A stretch of 64,000 nucleotides of DNA from Magicicada septendecula (GCA_034769895.1 CM068371.1:407943969-408007968), one strand, 5' to 3'. Positions 44,576 through 56,610 are shown, counted from the stretch's first letter. The notes: generated by a model not told the origin, from the letters alone. Numbers and translations: made by a program.

Positions 44576-47444
44576 ACACATTCATACTTGCTAAAGGGAT
44601 CAGCCAGGATATGTCGCCACAACCCCCTTGACGGTTTACAAAAATAATATAATCAACTCACCCTTGGTCTGGTGACTGTGACCGCACCTGAATGACAATA
44701 CTGGACTTCTCTCTCGAGATCCCAACACCGTAGAGTCAGACAGATACTTAACGCCCCTGCTCTGACGCGCTGGCCAGCTCAGGTCCGCCGCCACAGCATC
44801 ACCAAACACTGAAACAACAAATCAAATATCAAATAGTGGCCTTATACAACACCATATCCCCAACCGATCTGTTTCCCCCTAGCGGTGCTGGTTTGCGCTA
44901 AGAAGCAAATAGGTTTTGTTTTTTACCTATTTCTAACATATATATCAAAATATCTAATAACAACATGATACCCATTATAAAATTCCATAATCTCATTCTA
45001 TCTACTTTCTCCTGTTAACTTTTATCCCAAAATTCAAAATCATTACCCTGATTCCCATCAGAATTTAAATAAACAGACGACTGACTCATAAACATTTCCC
45101 ATTACCATATTACATTTCTCTCATCCCCAATTTAAAATGCATGTAAAATCTTTAAATTCATAAAATTCTCTTACACTAACAAACACAATATAACATAAGA
45201 AAACATAGTATACTCATAATTCACATTGTTATCCTTATCTTAAAATAAACAATTTGTATTTAAAATTTACACACTTTTCATCATTAAGTGTGCATATAAA
45301 ATCATAAAATTATCTTTTAAACTCACTTTACTTTTATTAATTCGTTTCTCAATTTTTTTTTTTCACTCTTCGTTTTACAAATCATTTCATTTATTATTTC
45401 CTTTCATTAATTTGGGTGATTCTACGTTATTCATTATAATTCACTTTATCAACTTGGCATTTACCCATAATTTTACCCTTTTATGACTCTAACGCTCCCT
45501 TACAAAATCTTTAACTAGTATGACACCCCACTATCAAAAAATCTACTAACCCTTCTCTACCTCTAACTACTTAGTACTTTAACTCAATTCGCCACCTTCT
45601 CTCTATATATAAAAAAAAATACTCTCTAACCCTTTGTACATAGGATATGTGTTTCCCCCCCAAAAAAACTCAATTCCCGTTCTCTGGTTCCTGGATTCTA
45701 CCTAAGGCAACCCCTTTCCACTATATCTATACCAAATCCCGTCCCAACTTATCATTATGTTGCGGACTCCCACATTACACTACCCCCTACTACAAAATTG
45801 CCATCCCCAAAAAATCTCAATCTCCTTACCTTACTACAACTACAACAAAATAACATCATCAATTATAAACAACAATATATCACTCAAAACTCTACATAAA
45901 TTCTCCAATTCTACTGTGTCTCCACTTATACTTCTCAAATTTCTATAACATACATTAACTCAAAACAACATTGCATTATTTTCATCTCTACTATTTCTTT
46001 AATACCCCAATATTTTTCAACTTGACTAACTCAAACGTTTTACTCAAACAATTACTATCACCCACTTCTATCTTTTGCAAACCATTGAAAATTTTAACTA
46101 TCACAACTTTATTTCTTTTTATTTTAAAATCTATAAACACATTGAATACATATTATTATATTTTTATAATCCTTATTCCTAACCTACTACATGCAATTAA
46201 CACAATAAGATATAATAAACACAATATAGGAAGTATGTAGTGCATCTATTTTTCAAATCAAAACAAATCAAAATTATTTAATAACGAGTCATCATTATTA
46301 AAATACAACAAATTTCTAATACGTTATCCCCTTGGATAACCTCCCAGCCACACACACTATGACCCCCCCTGGACTGTGGCGTCCAGTTGCGTCCACAAGG
46401 ACTGAGGTTTGGAGGAATGTGACATCTCCGTGTCCTTGCTTCTGCGTTACATTTTAAAGATTAGATATAATATCTGTGTTATATAAATATGCGCCCTTAA
46501 TGCGGGTCTACCACCTGGCTCTGCTGTCCCTACTCGGACAGAGTGGTAGCCGCTGTTCCCTAGTTTGGTGATTCCCCTTAATTTCACCCCCCATCAATTT
46601 CTAAATACACCTTTACAACAATAACAGCTATGGCCAGTTATGGTCAGCGCGTAATCGTAATGTGCCCCAACCATAGCTGTTAAAGCTAAACCAATTCCAC
46701 GGTCAAGGTTCGGTGAGGCCGTGACCGCCCGAAAAGTTGGGGAATCACAAGTAACATATCTTTTGTAACACTAAACTTAAGAATTTATACTTAAATGACA
46801 TTATTAGTATACACTAAACACACAATTCTCTTTTAAAATAATTTATAGAAAAACTTATAAACATTCTTGTTTGAAATTTTTCATTAATCCTTTTATATAT
46901 CATCATTTCATTATTTATCCTTTGCTGTAATTAGGTTCCTCAAAATTTTCAAATTTATTATTAATTTATATTTTTAACTATTATGCTATTCCACAAACCA
47001 AACCATTTAACATTTATTTATTTATTCATTAATTATTATTTATTATTAAATTGAAATCTCATCACATAATTTAAATTCATTATAAAATTCAAACATATAA
47101 CATTCAATCACAATATTTAAACATCTCAAATTATTTACTTCAATTTAGTATTAAAACACAACATATTTCAATTACTATCAAAATTTTACAAGTCATCAGT
47201 TATTGTCTTCATAATTATTTTATTATTTATTTAGATTGCAAAATATTGATAATATTATTATTATTACAACATTTTCTAATACATATACACCTAACATTTC
47301 ATACTACACACAAATGAAATCACTATATTATTTACAAAGTATACGTCAATAACTGTTCAATTGTTTCACACTTCACTGTCCAAATTTGCCATGTCAAAAC
47401 CCATTAAACACAATGTTTATACTGTCTTTTATTGTTTTAATAGT
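44576..47444 (-). other. 3' non-coding region of element C
   Basis: No credible ORF. Conserved modules: GACTGTGGCGTCCAGTTGCG near 46370, GCGGGTCTACCACC...GGACAGAGTGG (46500-46550), the CAGCTATGG hairpin (46625-46679), and hairpin 2 (46700-46727) followed by CCCGAAAAGTTGGGGAATC, which is nearly the same in B. Confidence 0.8.
46625..46727 (-). ncRNA. Two conserved hairpins in element C
   Basis: CAGCTATGG (46625-46633) pairs with CCATAGCTG (46671-46679). CGGTCA (46700-46705) pairs with TGACCG (46722-46727) around a GGTGAGG-containing loop, as in A. Confidence 0.6.
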
Positions 47445-48587
47445 TTACCCTCCATCGTCCCAGATAAGTCTTGGTTTTACATAACATCGTTCAATTTTAT
47501 CACTACACATGTGACTGTTTTGTGTGTTGTAACCATACAAACTAAATTCATTCAGCTTATTCAAATACTCATGAAACCAGTCTACGTTAGGCATTTTTGT
47601 TAAGTCTCCGTCATTAAATTCATTCACTATCGGGTTAATTATTTTTACCAAATCATTGTAATCATTGTTACTCAAATATACTTGTAAACTTTCCTTCCAT
47701 TCACCATACTTTCTATTTAAGTTATATAATTCTGTTACTTTCTCCACATACACTACTCTGTTTAACTCTCTCTCATCACAATACCAAATCATGCTTTCAA
47801 CATCATTATTACAGACAGAGGGAACAACATTATACAACATCAATATACACTTCAATTCATCTACTAATATGGGTCTCTCGCCCTTCAAAAACAACAACAT
47901 TTGTGAACACTCTGGTTCAGAAAAATTAATGGGAAAATTTACCCTCTGCCCCCATTCAACTACTATATTGTTTTTCCACTCTCTCTCTAACTCCTTAACA
48001 CACATTAACATCTCATAATCACATTCTAAAACTTCATCAGTACTATTTTTGATTATATTCTCATCATTTGTCTCTCCATTATTCTTTACCCCCACTATAC
48101 TCTCAGAATTGTAATTAATATCATTATCTTCACTATTTAACACTACGTCTTCCACTATTTTGTCATTATTACTATTTGTCATACTTAAAACATTGTCACC
48201 TAACTTCTCAAACTTCTCAATACTCTGTTCTAATCGATTACAGTTATTTTCCATTATGTCATTAGTTCGATTCAAATGCTCATTAATTTCTTTAATTTGG
48301 GTTTTTAACTCATCGAATTTACTGTCAAAACTATTCTTTTGAACATCGAATTTCTCATTTATTCTATTGTATTTAACATTGGAATCAATTTGTTGTTCTT
48401 TATTTTGTTTTTTCAATTCATTCAAATCACTACTTATATTTTCGGACATTGTTTTCATCAGACTGAACATATCGTCCATCGACAACTCTCTAACCCGTGT
48501 TGTCGACGGGGTAGATTGTGCCGATACATTGGCAGATAACATCGACTCTGTAAGAGTGCTTTCTAAATTTAATTCTTGATTCTCCAT
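47445..48587 (-). CDS. Gag-like coiled-coil protein of element C (380 aa, intact)
   Basis: An intact minus-strand ORF from ATG (MENQELNLEST). N-terminal Ser/Thr-rich part, then MDDMFSLMKTMSENISSDLN; a long coiled coil (about residues 55-130: KYNRINEKFDVQKNSFDSKF, EINEHLNRTNDIMENN); an acidic spacer; then the conserved C-terminal half (CDYEMLMCVKELEREWKNN, VEWGQRVNFPINF, PILVDELKC, VPSVCNNDVESMIWYCDERE, KYGEWKESLQVYL, LNEFSLYGYNTQ, RLIWDDGG). It is collinear with the B ORF and much more similar to it in the C-terminal half than in the N-terminal half. No catalytic motif. Probably the particle or nucleic-acid-binding protein of the element; inference only. Confidence 0.8.
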   Translation of the reverse strand: MENQELNLESTLTESMLSANVSAQSTPSTTRVRELSMDDMFSLMKTMSENISSDLNELKKQNKEQQIDSNVKYNRINEKFDVQKNSFDSKFDELKTQIKEINEHLNRTNDIMENNCNRLEQSIEKFEKLGDNVLSMTNSNNDKIVEDVVLNSEDNDINYNSESIVGVKNNGETNDENIIKNSTDEVLECDYEMLMCVKELEREWKNNIVVEWGQRVNFPINFSEPECSQMLLFLKGERPILVDELKCILMLYNVVPSVCNNDVESMIWYCDERELNRVVYVEKVTELYNLNRKYGEWKESLQVYLSNNDYNDLVKIINPIVNEFNDGDLTKMPNVDWFHEYLNKLNEFSLYGYNTQNSHMCSDKIERCYVKPRLIWDDGG

Positions 48588-48943
48588 TTTGTAATAGTAA
48601 AATTATTACTTTAAATAAAAATACTAATCTATAACATCTACTTTTCACACAACAATGTATTCTACTTATATAACGCTTTCCGTTACTTCACGTAACCTCC
48701 TATGCACCTTATTTATACTTCATGTCTTTCAAAATTTATTTATATAATACCCTTTTATTTTGCTTAAATGCAATCATCTTATCTGCTACAAAACATCAAC
48801 ATCAATATTTTACCTTTATCAAAACATAACCAATATTTACGTCTTTTTTACGTATGCAAAAAAAATTTATTTTACCTCAAACAACCATTCTGCTCTCCCA
48901 AGTAGGCTGTATTTATATATTTATATAATTATATTATATAAAT

Positions 48944-48961
48944 GTCCCTGTTCACAAGCCA
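48944..48961 (-). promoter_or_regulatory. Primer binding site of element C (variant)
   Basis: The minus strand reads TGGCTTGTGAACAGGGAC, two bases from the LTR. It matches the Lys3-type site at both ends but not at four central positions. Confidence 0.6.
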
Positions 48962-48963
48962 AT

Positions 48964-50148
48964 TGTACTTTGTCAAACAAATTGATATTTAATTAAACCT
49001 AAGGGATTTTGTTTTTAATTCAATTATTTACTAAATAACTCCTTCGGGCGCCATCTTGTTACCAACTGTAAGAAGAAAATTACCAAGGTTCGGATCAGTG
49101 AACCGGGAAGTGCAGAACTGGTTATTTGAAATAAAGAAAACTTTACTTGTTTCCCAAGAATTACGTTTTATTAATTACTTTTTTCAAATGTAAAATTTTT
49201 AAAATCATTTACCTTCCATCACAAAAGATTTTCTCCCCTTTTACGTATTAGTAATTAACTGGAAACAATTCAACACTTATTTTCTTATATATATATCTAC
49301 TTATAAGCTTACTTCCTTCCAACAAAAACAGAACAAGATATTCATTACGCAAATTAACTTTATACTTACAACAAACCAGCGCTTCAGTCACACACACATT
49401 TATACCTTTTTGAGATCTCAAAATTTAATTGGAATACATTATTTTCTTAATTTTGTTTAACCCCTTTTGAAATTTTTTCTGGTTTATACATCCTGTGTTA
49501 CTTATCTTGTCATTTTAGTCCGAAACAGTCCAGGCTCCACCCGTATTCTCGTTCACTGCTCACATATCCCCTTTTGCCATTTTCACTGTCACTTCGTTTT
49601 ATATTAATAAAATGGAACTGCTTCTTTTCTTAAAATGTTACATTTTAAATGATTTTAACTGGGCGAAAGTTTAAAAGTTTTACACGCGCGGTATTCACAT
49701 TTTTATGCGGGCGATACAAAAAAAACTTCGCCCAAACCGGCGAGCCGGGCAGACGCGACAGTTGTTTTGCGTCCGATCTGTTCAGATGTTCATAGCCGAC
49801 TGCTTTGTTTGCTGTGAGTGTGACAAAGCTAGTTGCACACTCCACCCACATTCCTTGTTATGTAAGGCGCTGACGTAACGTTCGCCTGATGTCAGTTACA
49901 TAACTTGTTTTGCTGTTTTTCGTGTCATTTGTTGACCTTGGCACAGTTTGTCGGTTGTTAAGTTCATAAAACTCGTTTCAATAGTTTACATACAATACTG
50001 TCAATCAGTCGTACCACCTTCGCTACCGTCGCCTACCACTAAATTTACCTTTCTTTATAAATTTTGTCCCGATCATCGAAAAATGTTATTTGTTTTATAT
50101 AAAAAAAAATACAAATTGCTTTATTACCCCAAAAATAGACCCGTTACA
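48964..50148 (-). repeat. 5' LTR of element C
   Basis: Near-identical to 43341-44526; on the minus strand begins TGTAACGGGTC and ends AAAGTACA. Confidence 0.93.
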
Positions 50149-50485
50149 ATTTCTCATTGACACTACTTTTAAATTCTTGCATTTCATTTTTCTGTTCATC
50201 AAATTTGCTATCAAAACTATTCTTTTGAACATCGAATTTCTCACTAAAATTGTGATTTTGAACGTCAAATTTTGCATTTATTTTAGTGTCACTAACATCA
50301 AGTCTAGCATTTATCATGCTATATAAACGTGTTAACATCTCATCTGTATCAGATTTTTTACTTTGGACGGGCGTTGAATGAATTCCTTCATCCATAATTT
50401 TTGACTCAGTTCCACTTAATTCAGTATTCATGTGGCTTTCGTTTTCAATGTCAGTTAAGCTGACATTCTCGTTATTGTCTGCCAT
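50149..50485 (-). pseudogene. N-terminal part of element A gag-like ORF
   Basis: The ATG (MADNNENVSLTDIENESHMN) lies about 175 bp downstream of the primer site. Acidic start, then a coiled coil (INAKFDVQNHNF, KFDVQKNSFDSKFDEQKNEM). Truncated by insertion C at 50149-50152; continues in frame at 43340. Confidence 0.85.
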
Positions 50486-50660
50486 ATCTATAAATTTATT
50501 AATCTAGATTTTCTTACATACAATATATACCACTTCACTCTTAACCTGTGTACATTGATGTACTAATTTATATGTGCTGTGTAGTTTTTACTTAGTTACT
50601 TAACCCTCAAATCAAACTTGCATTTATCGTAGGTGTGGAATTTTAATTATTCAAATTCTA

Positions 50661-50678
50661 GTCCCTGTTCGGGCGCCA
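50661..50678 (-). promoter_or_regulatory. Primer binding site of element A, tRNA-Lys3-type
   Basis: The minus strand reads TGGCGCCCGAACAGGGAC, the canonical Lys3-type site, two bases inside the 5' LTR. Confirms minus-strand orientation. Confidence 0.9.
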
Positions 50679-50680
50679 AA

Positions 50681-51880
50681 TGTGATATTCTATTCACATA
50701 CAAATACAAAAAATTATTTTATTTTCCACCTACCTTGTTTCCACCTATTTTCCGCCTTCTGCCAGAGTCCGCAACACGTACGTTAAAAATGCAAATATGA
50801 TTATAGGTTATCGTAATAACTTACGCAACGCATTTTTTAAAGAAAAATTAATTAAAATTTTATTTTATACTTCAAAGTTTTCTTTACGTATTAAATTGTT
50901 ATTTGTTTGGCCTCTTGGCTCAAATGATCCAAAATCATGGAAAATGTATAAAGCTTGTGATGTTAGTCACCTAGTGGTATTACACTTACAGAATTACAAT
51001 ACACCTTACCTTAATTAGACAGCCCAATCTGCTATTTACACTCACATTCACACCTTTACAAAACCAACTACTATTATTTAATTGACATATTTGCGCAAAA
51101 CCCTTTATAAAAAATATTTGTTGAAATTACGGTTACAGGTTACCCGATGGCTCACTCTTTTCGCTGCCACGTGGCTCGTATTCTTTAAATGCCCGAAAGT
51201 TTATTTTGGCCCGCTCACTTCACTAATTCTGTTTTGCATTGTTAGGTTCTTGGTTACCCCTTTCTACATGATGAAATTAAACTGTTATGTGCACACGGTT
51301 TTTTCACGCACCCGTTATATTCAAACGGCCGCCGCCGCCTCACCACAACACCACTGCTAATTCACATTTTGTTATATGATTTTGATGGAAGTTTGTGTCC
51401 AGTCGGCGGACGCACTACGGTTTGCGTCCGGCAGATTATGATGTTACTTTCCGACTGACTTACATGCTGCTGGGCATCACTGCCTTGCCTGCAAACAAAT
51501 TTCGTCGCCGTTCAAAGCCTTCGTTGTCGAAGTTTTAGTGGCTGTACAGGTGGCACACAGGATTTATGTGTGCTGTACGACGACGATATTTCACTGCCTT
51601 TTCTTTCGTTTAGCATGGATTAGGCGCTCCACAGATGTTTGTGTTTGTGCATTGGTGAATGGACGTCACACAACCGCAAAGTTCTAGGAATTGTGTTATT
51701 GTCAACAGCACGACATTCCTTTATATTGTTACATCACCTCGTTACAGTGTCCCGTTTCTTTGTTTAGACTGCGAGTTAGATTTAAGCTGGCCACATATAT
51801 GAAATGAATTGTGCAATTTAATAGAATCAAAACCAAAATTAATAAAAAATAAAAAAAACCTCCTAATTCGCCCCATTACA
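50681..51880 (-). repeat. 5' LTR of element A
   Basis: 1200 bp, collinear with 31190-32387; ends CCCCATTACA, followed by the TTAT TSD. Confidence 0.93.
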
Positions 51881-51884
51881 TTAT

Positions 51885-52480
51885 GTCCTTCCCGTCATGA
51901 TCATCAATCTTCGAGCTATACATGCTGTAGTGGGCACGAACACACACCATCCGTCGAATTTATAACGAAGTGAGAATGAAGAGCGTAAAAACCGTGTGTG
52001 TATAAAATTTCACTTCTAGCTTCACAGAGCAATTTCCCTTGCATTCCAAAGTTGTCATTACCATTTGCTGTGCCATGCAGTTGCTGACCGATTTCAAGAC
52101 AGGTTTCTTTCTGATTGTCAGTCAACAAAGGCAGCACGAATTTTTCAATGATAGGCCTACAATACATTTAAGTTTTTCTATCAAAATTTAATTTTACGAT
52201 CTTATATGGATGCACCTTCTCTCAGGAAGTCTCAGCAGTTAAAAGATCATTTACAATTACCACATCACGAACTCTCTTGTCTGCACCGACTCGCTTTGAT
52301 CTGCACCGACCATTGTTTTCGCCTTCTTTAAAAATGTTTAAAATAATCGTTCGGCTCATACAGGCCTCCGTATATGCGTAATTGAACAACCAGAATGTCT
52401 CTGTAAAATTTAACCTAGCTTTGGCACAAAGTTTTGTAACCACACATTGTTTTTCGAGGCCTTTCTTAACCACTTTGTAA
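51885..52480 (-). pseudogene. Mariner transposase remnant
   Basis: The minus frame 52473-52222 contains FTETFWLFNYAYTEACMSRT, FKEGENNG and a KRVRDVVIVNDLLTAE segment, matching the N-terminal HTH and linker of mariner transposases (..AYGDEA-SRT...FKEG..., ..RV..LV..DRRLT). The frame 52167-51916 has LPLLTDNQKETCLEIGQQL followed by GNDNF, the next conserved block (LL-DDQK..R.EI...L....D.NF). The catalytic DDD core is absent. Broken by frameshifts and by the insertion of A. Confidence 0.82.
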
Positions 52481-52676
52481 CTAATCCGACGGACAACATG
52501 GACATGTCCTTACTCAATCTGAAATAGCCTAAAGACCAATACTTATAGCGGGCCAGAATAAATGGCAGTTTGTTGTCAAAAAATATTGCCAGGTGTGCCC
52601 AAAGTTGCAATGCGTTGTTTTTCGCGGGTTGATGTGTTATTCAAAAAGTTCTGTCTTTTTTTGAACACACCTCGTA

Positions 52677-53690
52677 CAATCATCATTCTATCTGTTCAGC
52701 ATCCGTGATTCATTACCTATCATACTGCAGTATTGGCATGTCTGTATCTGGATCTTTATTACCCCCTGAGACAGTAAATTAATCACATAATTTACCCAAT
52801 GTGTTAATTACATTCCTATCATGACTATAGGAAGTGTGCACTTGGGTGTGTGAAATGTGTTTGTCACATATTTAGTAATAAAGTAATTTCAGTAGTGTGA
52901 ATAGTGGCACTGATTATTACGAGTTTGAAGAATACTGTGTAGATGTTCAAATGTTTGTAAACATCATGTAAAAAATACATATTACCTGAGTTGAAATTAA
53001 TACAAGAACGAAGTCTGATGTTAACTACGAATGCACAGCAATTTGACACTGGACACTGGAAGGAAATGAAAAATACAAAAAATCTGAAGTTCACACTGAT
53101 GAATTTATACATGGACTTTCAGAAGTGAAAAAATACAGGAAACCTCTCTAAGGTGTCCCACCTGCAGTTCTACATGACTTTGGTCTTTTGCAGACATGGT
53201 CGCTGTATGGAACATAACTATCATTGACAGTGACTATCATTGTTTCTCGTACACATGCCTAATACTGGACACAATTTTTAAAAAGGTGTTAACTATAAAT
53301 TTCGTTTTACTCACGTTTAAACGACTGCTTACTGAAGAATTCATTGATTTGATTTCCATTTCTGGTTGATCACAACTTTTTCTAAAATATATTGGATTTC
53401 AAAGTAAATCAACCTTCTTACGTATTCCCTGATTATGATATAATTTAGATGTTTACATAATTTAGAGCTATGTTAAGGGGAGCAGCAGGGATTTCTTCAC
53501 TTTATAACTTATCTGAGTTTCTTCCACTTTTTTTTTTGAATTAGAGACATTGGCATGTGATTCACTTTTTCCCAGCCATCCTCATCTTCAAACTCTTCGT
53601 CTTCAATAATTCTCATATTGATGCCAACAGCTACTTGCTGACAGTACTATGAGCACTGTCTCTATGAGTTCTACCAGCTCTATGAGTACT
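52677..53690. other. Non-coding AT-rich stretch
   Basis: No gene recognised on either strand; probably still intron or intergenic. Confidence 0.5.
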
Positions 53691-54140
53691 GTCTCTTGCT
53701 ACTACCTCTATGAGTTCATTTACAAGTTTTACATTTTCTACTATGCTTTCTACATTTGTTCTGTCTACTACCGATAACATGCAATTAATACAACTTTTAT
53801 TGAAACTCTTTTTACCATATTGTCATCCACGCTGGCACAAGCTTCCTTCCAATACATCTGCCAAAGAAATTTTCGTAATAAAGTCATATATACGTTTTCT
53901 GTTGAATTGACAAGTGCAGTTAGTATTAGTCATTATAGAATGCCAATAATGGAACTTAAATGACTGGATTATCAACAAATCAGCATTATTTAGCAACATC
54001 TTGGGGTGACATGGAGCATTGTCCAGAATCACCACCACTTTTTTGTTTTGTTAAATTTTTCATTCTGGTCAGTAAAAATGGTGCCAGTCATCCAGGATTT
54101 TTGATTTGCATACCATTCCACACATGATTTGAAAGTAGTA
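53691..54140 (-). pseudogene. Tigger/pogo transposase fragment
   Basis: On the minus strand, a W-Y-ANQKSWMTGTIFTD-like stretch (about 54120-54075) is followed after a shift by VVILDNAPCHPK (54038-54000). These match the Tigger/pogo DDE_1 core (WYNANKKAWMT..IF..., L-LDNAP-HP). Short and frameshifted; ends undefined. Confidence 0.65.
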
Positions 54141-54194
54141 GTGAAAGTACTAATAATAGTCTATGGAAATTAGTTCGCCCAAATATTCAAACCC

Positions 54195-54595
54195 ACTTGG
54201 AGGTAAAAACAGGCATATATAAACTAATATGTAACAACTGTGATAAATACTATATTGGCCAGACAGGGAGACCTTTCGTCAAAAGATTTCAAGAACACAC
54301 ACCACGCAAAAATTTAAATAACATATATTCACTTTAAAACATTAAGTCAAATTACGCACGCCATTTGATTTCAAACAACCATACTTACACGGATTTAAGG
54401 TCTAATCTTTTACCTTTACATTACTGTAACAAGGGTCGCTACATGGACGCATTGGAGGAGTTTGAAATATACAAAAGTTGTAACAGCACGAACAACCATG
54501 ATGGCATACTGAATGATAAATTGAATTTTAAATCCAACCCACTGTACGACACCACGTTGCATTTGCTTGAGATAAACAACCTGGCAATAACTTGA
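54195..54595 (+). pseudogene. Penelope-like element GIY-YIG fragment
   Basis: Plus-strand reading: GIYKLICNNCDKYYIGQTGR, FQEH, an in-frame stop near 54336, then SNYARHLI, MDALEEFEIYKSCN and a Leu-rich tail ending at 54595. Same PLE family as 71-775. RT missing. A degenerate hammerhead-like core follows at 54716. Confidence 0.82.
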
Positions 54596-54710
54596 AGTCC
54601 AAGAATTCAGTATCTGACCGAACGTTACACGGTGCGCACCGAGTCGAACACGTGTGTTTAAATAATGTACTTTTATGAATTTTAATATTTGACGATCTCT
54701 TCCCGAGTGG

Positions 54711-54745
54711 TACGTCTGATAATGGGACGTAGTTCCCGAAACGCA
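54711..54745 (+). ncRNA. Degenerate hammerhead-like core after PLE fragment
   Basis: CTGATAA (54716-54722; the consensus would be CTGANGA), a GGGA/TCCC stem (54724-54737), then GAAAC. Same spacing as the motif at 4164-4190. Likely a decayed terminal ribozyme of the PLE. Confidence 0.35.
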
Positions 54746-54770
54746 TAACAACAAAAACAACGCAACGAAG

Positions 54771-55492
54771 TCACAGGACGGATTTGAAATAAGGTAATTT
54801 ATTTGTAGGCAAGTGTAACAATTATGTCAAACTTATCAAAAATATGACTCATGTATAAAAAGGTTGATGAACAATACTTTTCTTCACTTGTGGCTTCCTT
54901 AATTATGTGTGCTATACAATGGTATTGTTGGACTGTTGAATGCGAATGTTTTTGAAGGAAACCAAACTGAAGAGTTGGGATTATAATTCAGAACAGTTCT
55001 TGCAATTGGAATATTTTTTTAGCAATTTAGAGATATATGATTGTAATCTTATTTTCCAATATGAAGAAAAAATTGGTTACATCTTTTCCAGGTTTTAGAA
55101 TAAGGATTATTTCAGAAAATTTCAGTATCTTAGGTCAGTATTGGAGCCTTAATATGACGTTAAGTGTGCAAGTTAACATAATTATACCTTACTTATAAGG
55201 AAGTTTTTGATTTCCTTAGGTTTTATAGCTGTTATTTTAAATGGTGCTGTTCACATTGTCCTGTCTTGGTCGTGAGAATTATAAAAAGGGGTGAAGCATG
55301 AGCCAGATGCTGTTCATAAATATCTGCATTCTCTTGATTACTCTTAGCCCATGACTCTTGATAGTTTTGTGTATGTTGGGCAGGTTGTTATTATTATGAG
55401 TTATCTTGAAGATTTAACTGGTCACCACATTGAGCTATTCTTGATGATGGAGTTTCATAATATGTTCTGAAAAGCTGTTATCATGCATTTGT
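54771..55492. other. Non-coding stretch
   Basis: No gene identified between the PLE end and element D. Confidence 0.5.
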
Positions 55493-56610
55493 TGTAACGG
55501 GACATTTCAGCCCTCCTAGTGTTTTGGGGAAAGGAAACATAAATTTTATTTGTAACACAAAAGTAGAAATAATAATTGTAAAGTTTTATAAAAGTTTTAT
55601 AACGACGTAATATCAAGCGAGTAGAATATTGTCAAGGTCAACACCCAATACGCATACAGAACAGTTATTTTAACCACAGGACTTGCAAGTAAGGTAATTC
55701 AATGGATCGTACGATCTGACGTCAGCTAAATACGTCACTTGGAATGTGGGGAGCGGCTAGCCTAGCTTCAGAAATTGGCGTAGTGATATTAATAAAACAA
55801 TGCGAAGTGGTCACGTGACCCCCCTACCACCTCAGAAAATAACGCATTACATTCGTCCCAGTCACGTATTACAGCTTGTGCCGGCCGGTCACAAATAAAA
55901 GTTCCGGAACGAAATCGCGGACGTCTGCACGTATAAAATGTAAAAATGTGAAGTACAAAATTAAAACCAGTATAAAGTGAACTAACAGTTTTGGATTAAA
56001 TGGTGAAAAATACGATGAAAGTGTGTGGGACAATGTGGAGTCATCTGGACGATTCAGCTAAGTAACAAATGGGGGGTAGAACAAAATTTTAATAAAGGCT
56101 AAAACCAAAATTTCAATATTATTATTATATTTTAAAAAATGAGATCTCTAAGGGTATGGGGTGGCTGTGTGTGCGTGTGTGAGTGAAAAGTATGTTAAAC
56201 AAAGAAGGCTGGTTTGCAGTAGGTAAATTTAAGTTTGTGTTTAATTTTTTTGTTATTTTGAATTTATATACAATTTTTTATTGTTCATGATGTCTAGATA
56301 ATCATATAACCAAGATATTGTTTAGTGTAAAATTCATAACAGGTAAGGGAGGGGAAAAGAATATTTTGTTTGTGATGGAAAAATAAGAATTGAAATAATA
56401 ACAAATAAAACTTAATTCATGGGAAACAAGTAGAGTTTTCTTTATTTCAAAATAGCCATATTGTTTTTTCAGCTTGTCCTACGAGACCCTGGACACAGTA
56501 AGTAAAAAATTTGAGTTGGTACTAGACAACATGGCGGCTACACTAGCCACAAATGTAAAAAATGTAAACAAGGTTTATTAATAAATTTATAAATATAATA
56601 AAACGTAACA
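55493..56610 (+). repeat. 5' LTR of element D
   Basis: Starts TGTAACGGGACATT and ends AAAACGTAACA (inverted ends TGTAAC and GTAACA). Its first bases match the minus-strand start of LTR C (TGTAACGGG), and the interior shares segments such as GGGAAACAAGTAGAGTTTTC with C. The junction with the primer site fixes the right end; the left end is inferred from the TG. Confidence 0.8.

Larger units (their letters stand above)
43337..50152 (-). mobile_element. LTR retrotransposon C (minus strand), TSD ATTT, inserted in A
   Basis: LTRs are 43341-44526 and 48964-50148 (1186 and 1185 bp), both TGTACTTTG...CCGTTACA on the plus strand, with ATTT at 43337-43340 and 50149-50152. One intact 380-codon gag-like ORF and about 2.9 kb of non-coding 3' region; no pol. 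LTRs differ at about 8-9 positions by eye. Confidence 0.94.
31186..51884 (-). mobile_element. LTR retrotransposon A (minus strand), TSD TTAT, host of insertions B and C
   Basis: LTRs are 31190-32387 and 50681-51880, with TTAT at 31186-31189 and 51881-51884. The minus-strand order is 5' LTR, primer site, one gag-like ORF, a long non-coding 3' region with hairpins, a purine tract and the 3' LTR. The ORF is interrupted by elements C and B. Without them A would be about 6.3 kb. No protease, RT or integrase motif was seen. By eye the LTRs differ at about 14 positions, more than those of B or C, as expected for the outer element. Confidence 0.93.
31074..52676 (-). mobile_element. Decayed mariner element, split by LTR element A
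   Basis: Left end TACAAGATGTGTTAAAAAAAAG (31074-) and right end, read on the minus strand, TACGAGGTGTGTTCAAAAAA (from 52676) are inverted terminal repeats of the mariner type, bordered by TA. About 116 bp of mariner lies left of element A and about 800 bp right of it, so the original element was about 0.9 kb, internally shortened. The transposase remnant at 51900-52480 supports the family. Confidence 0.75.
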
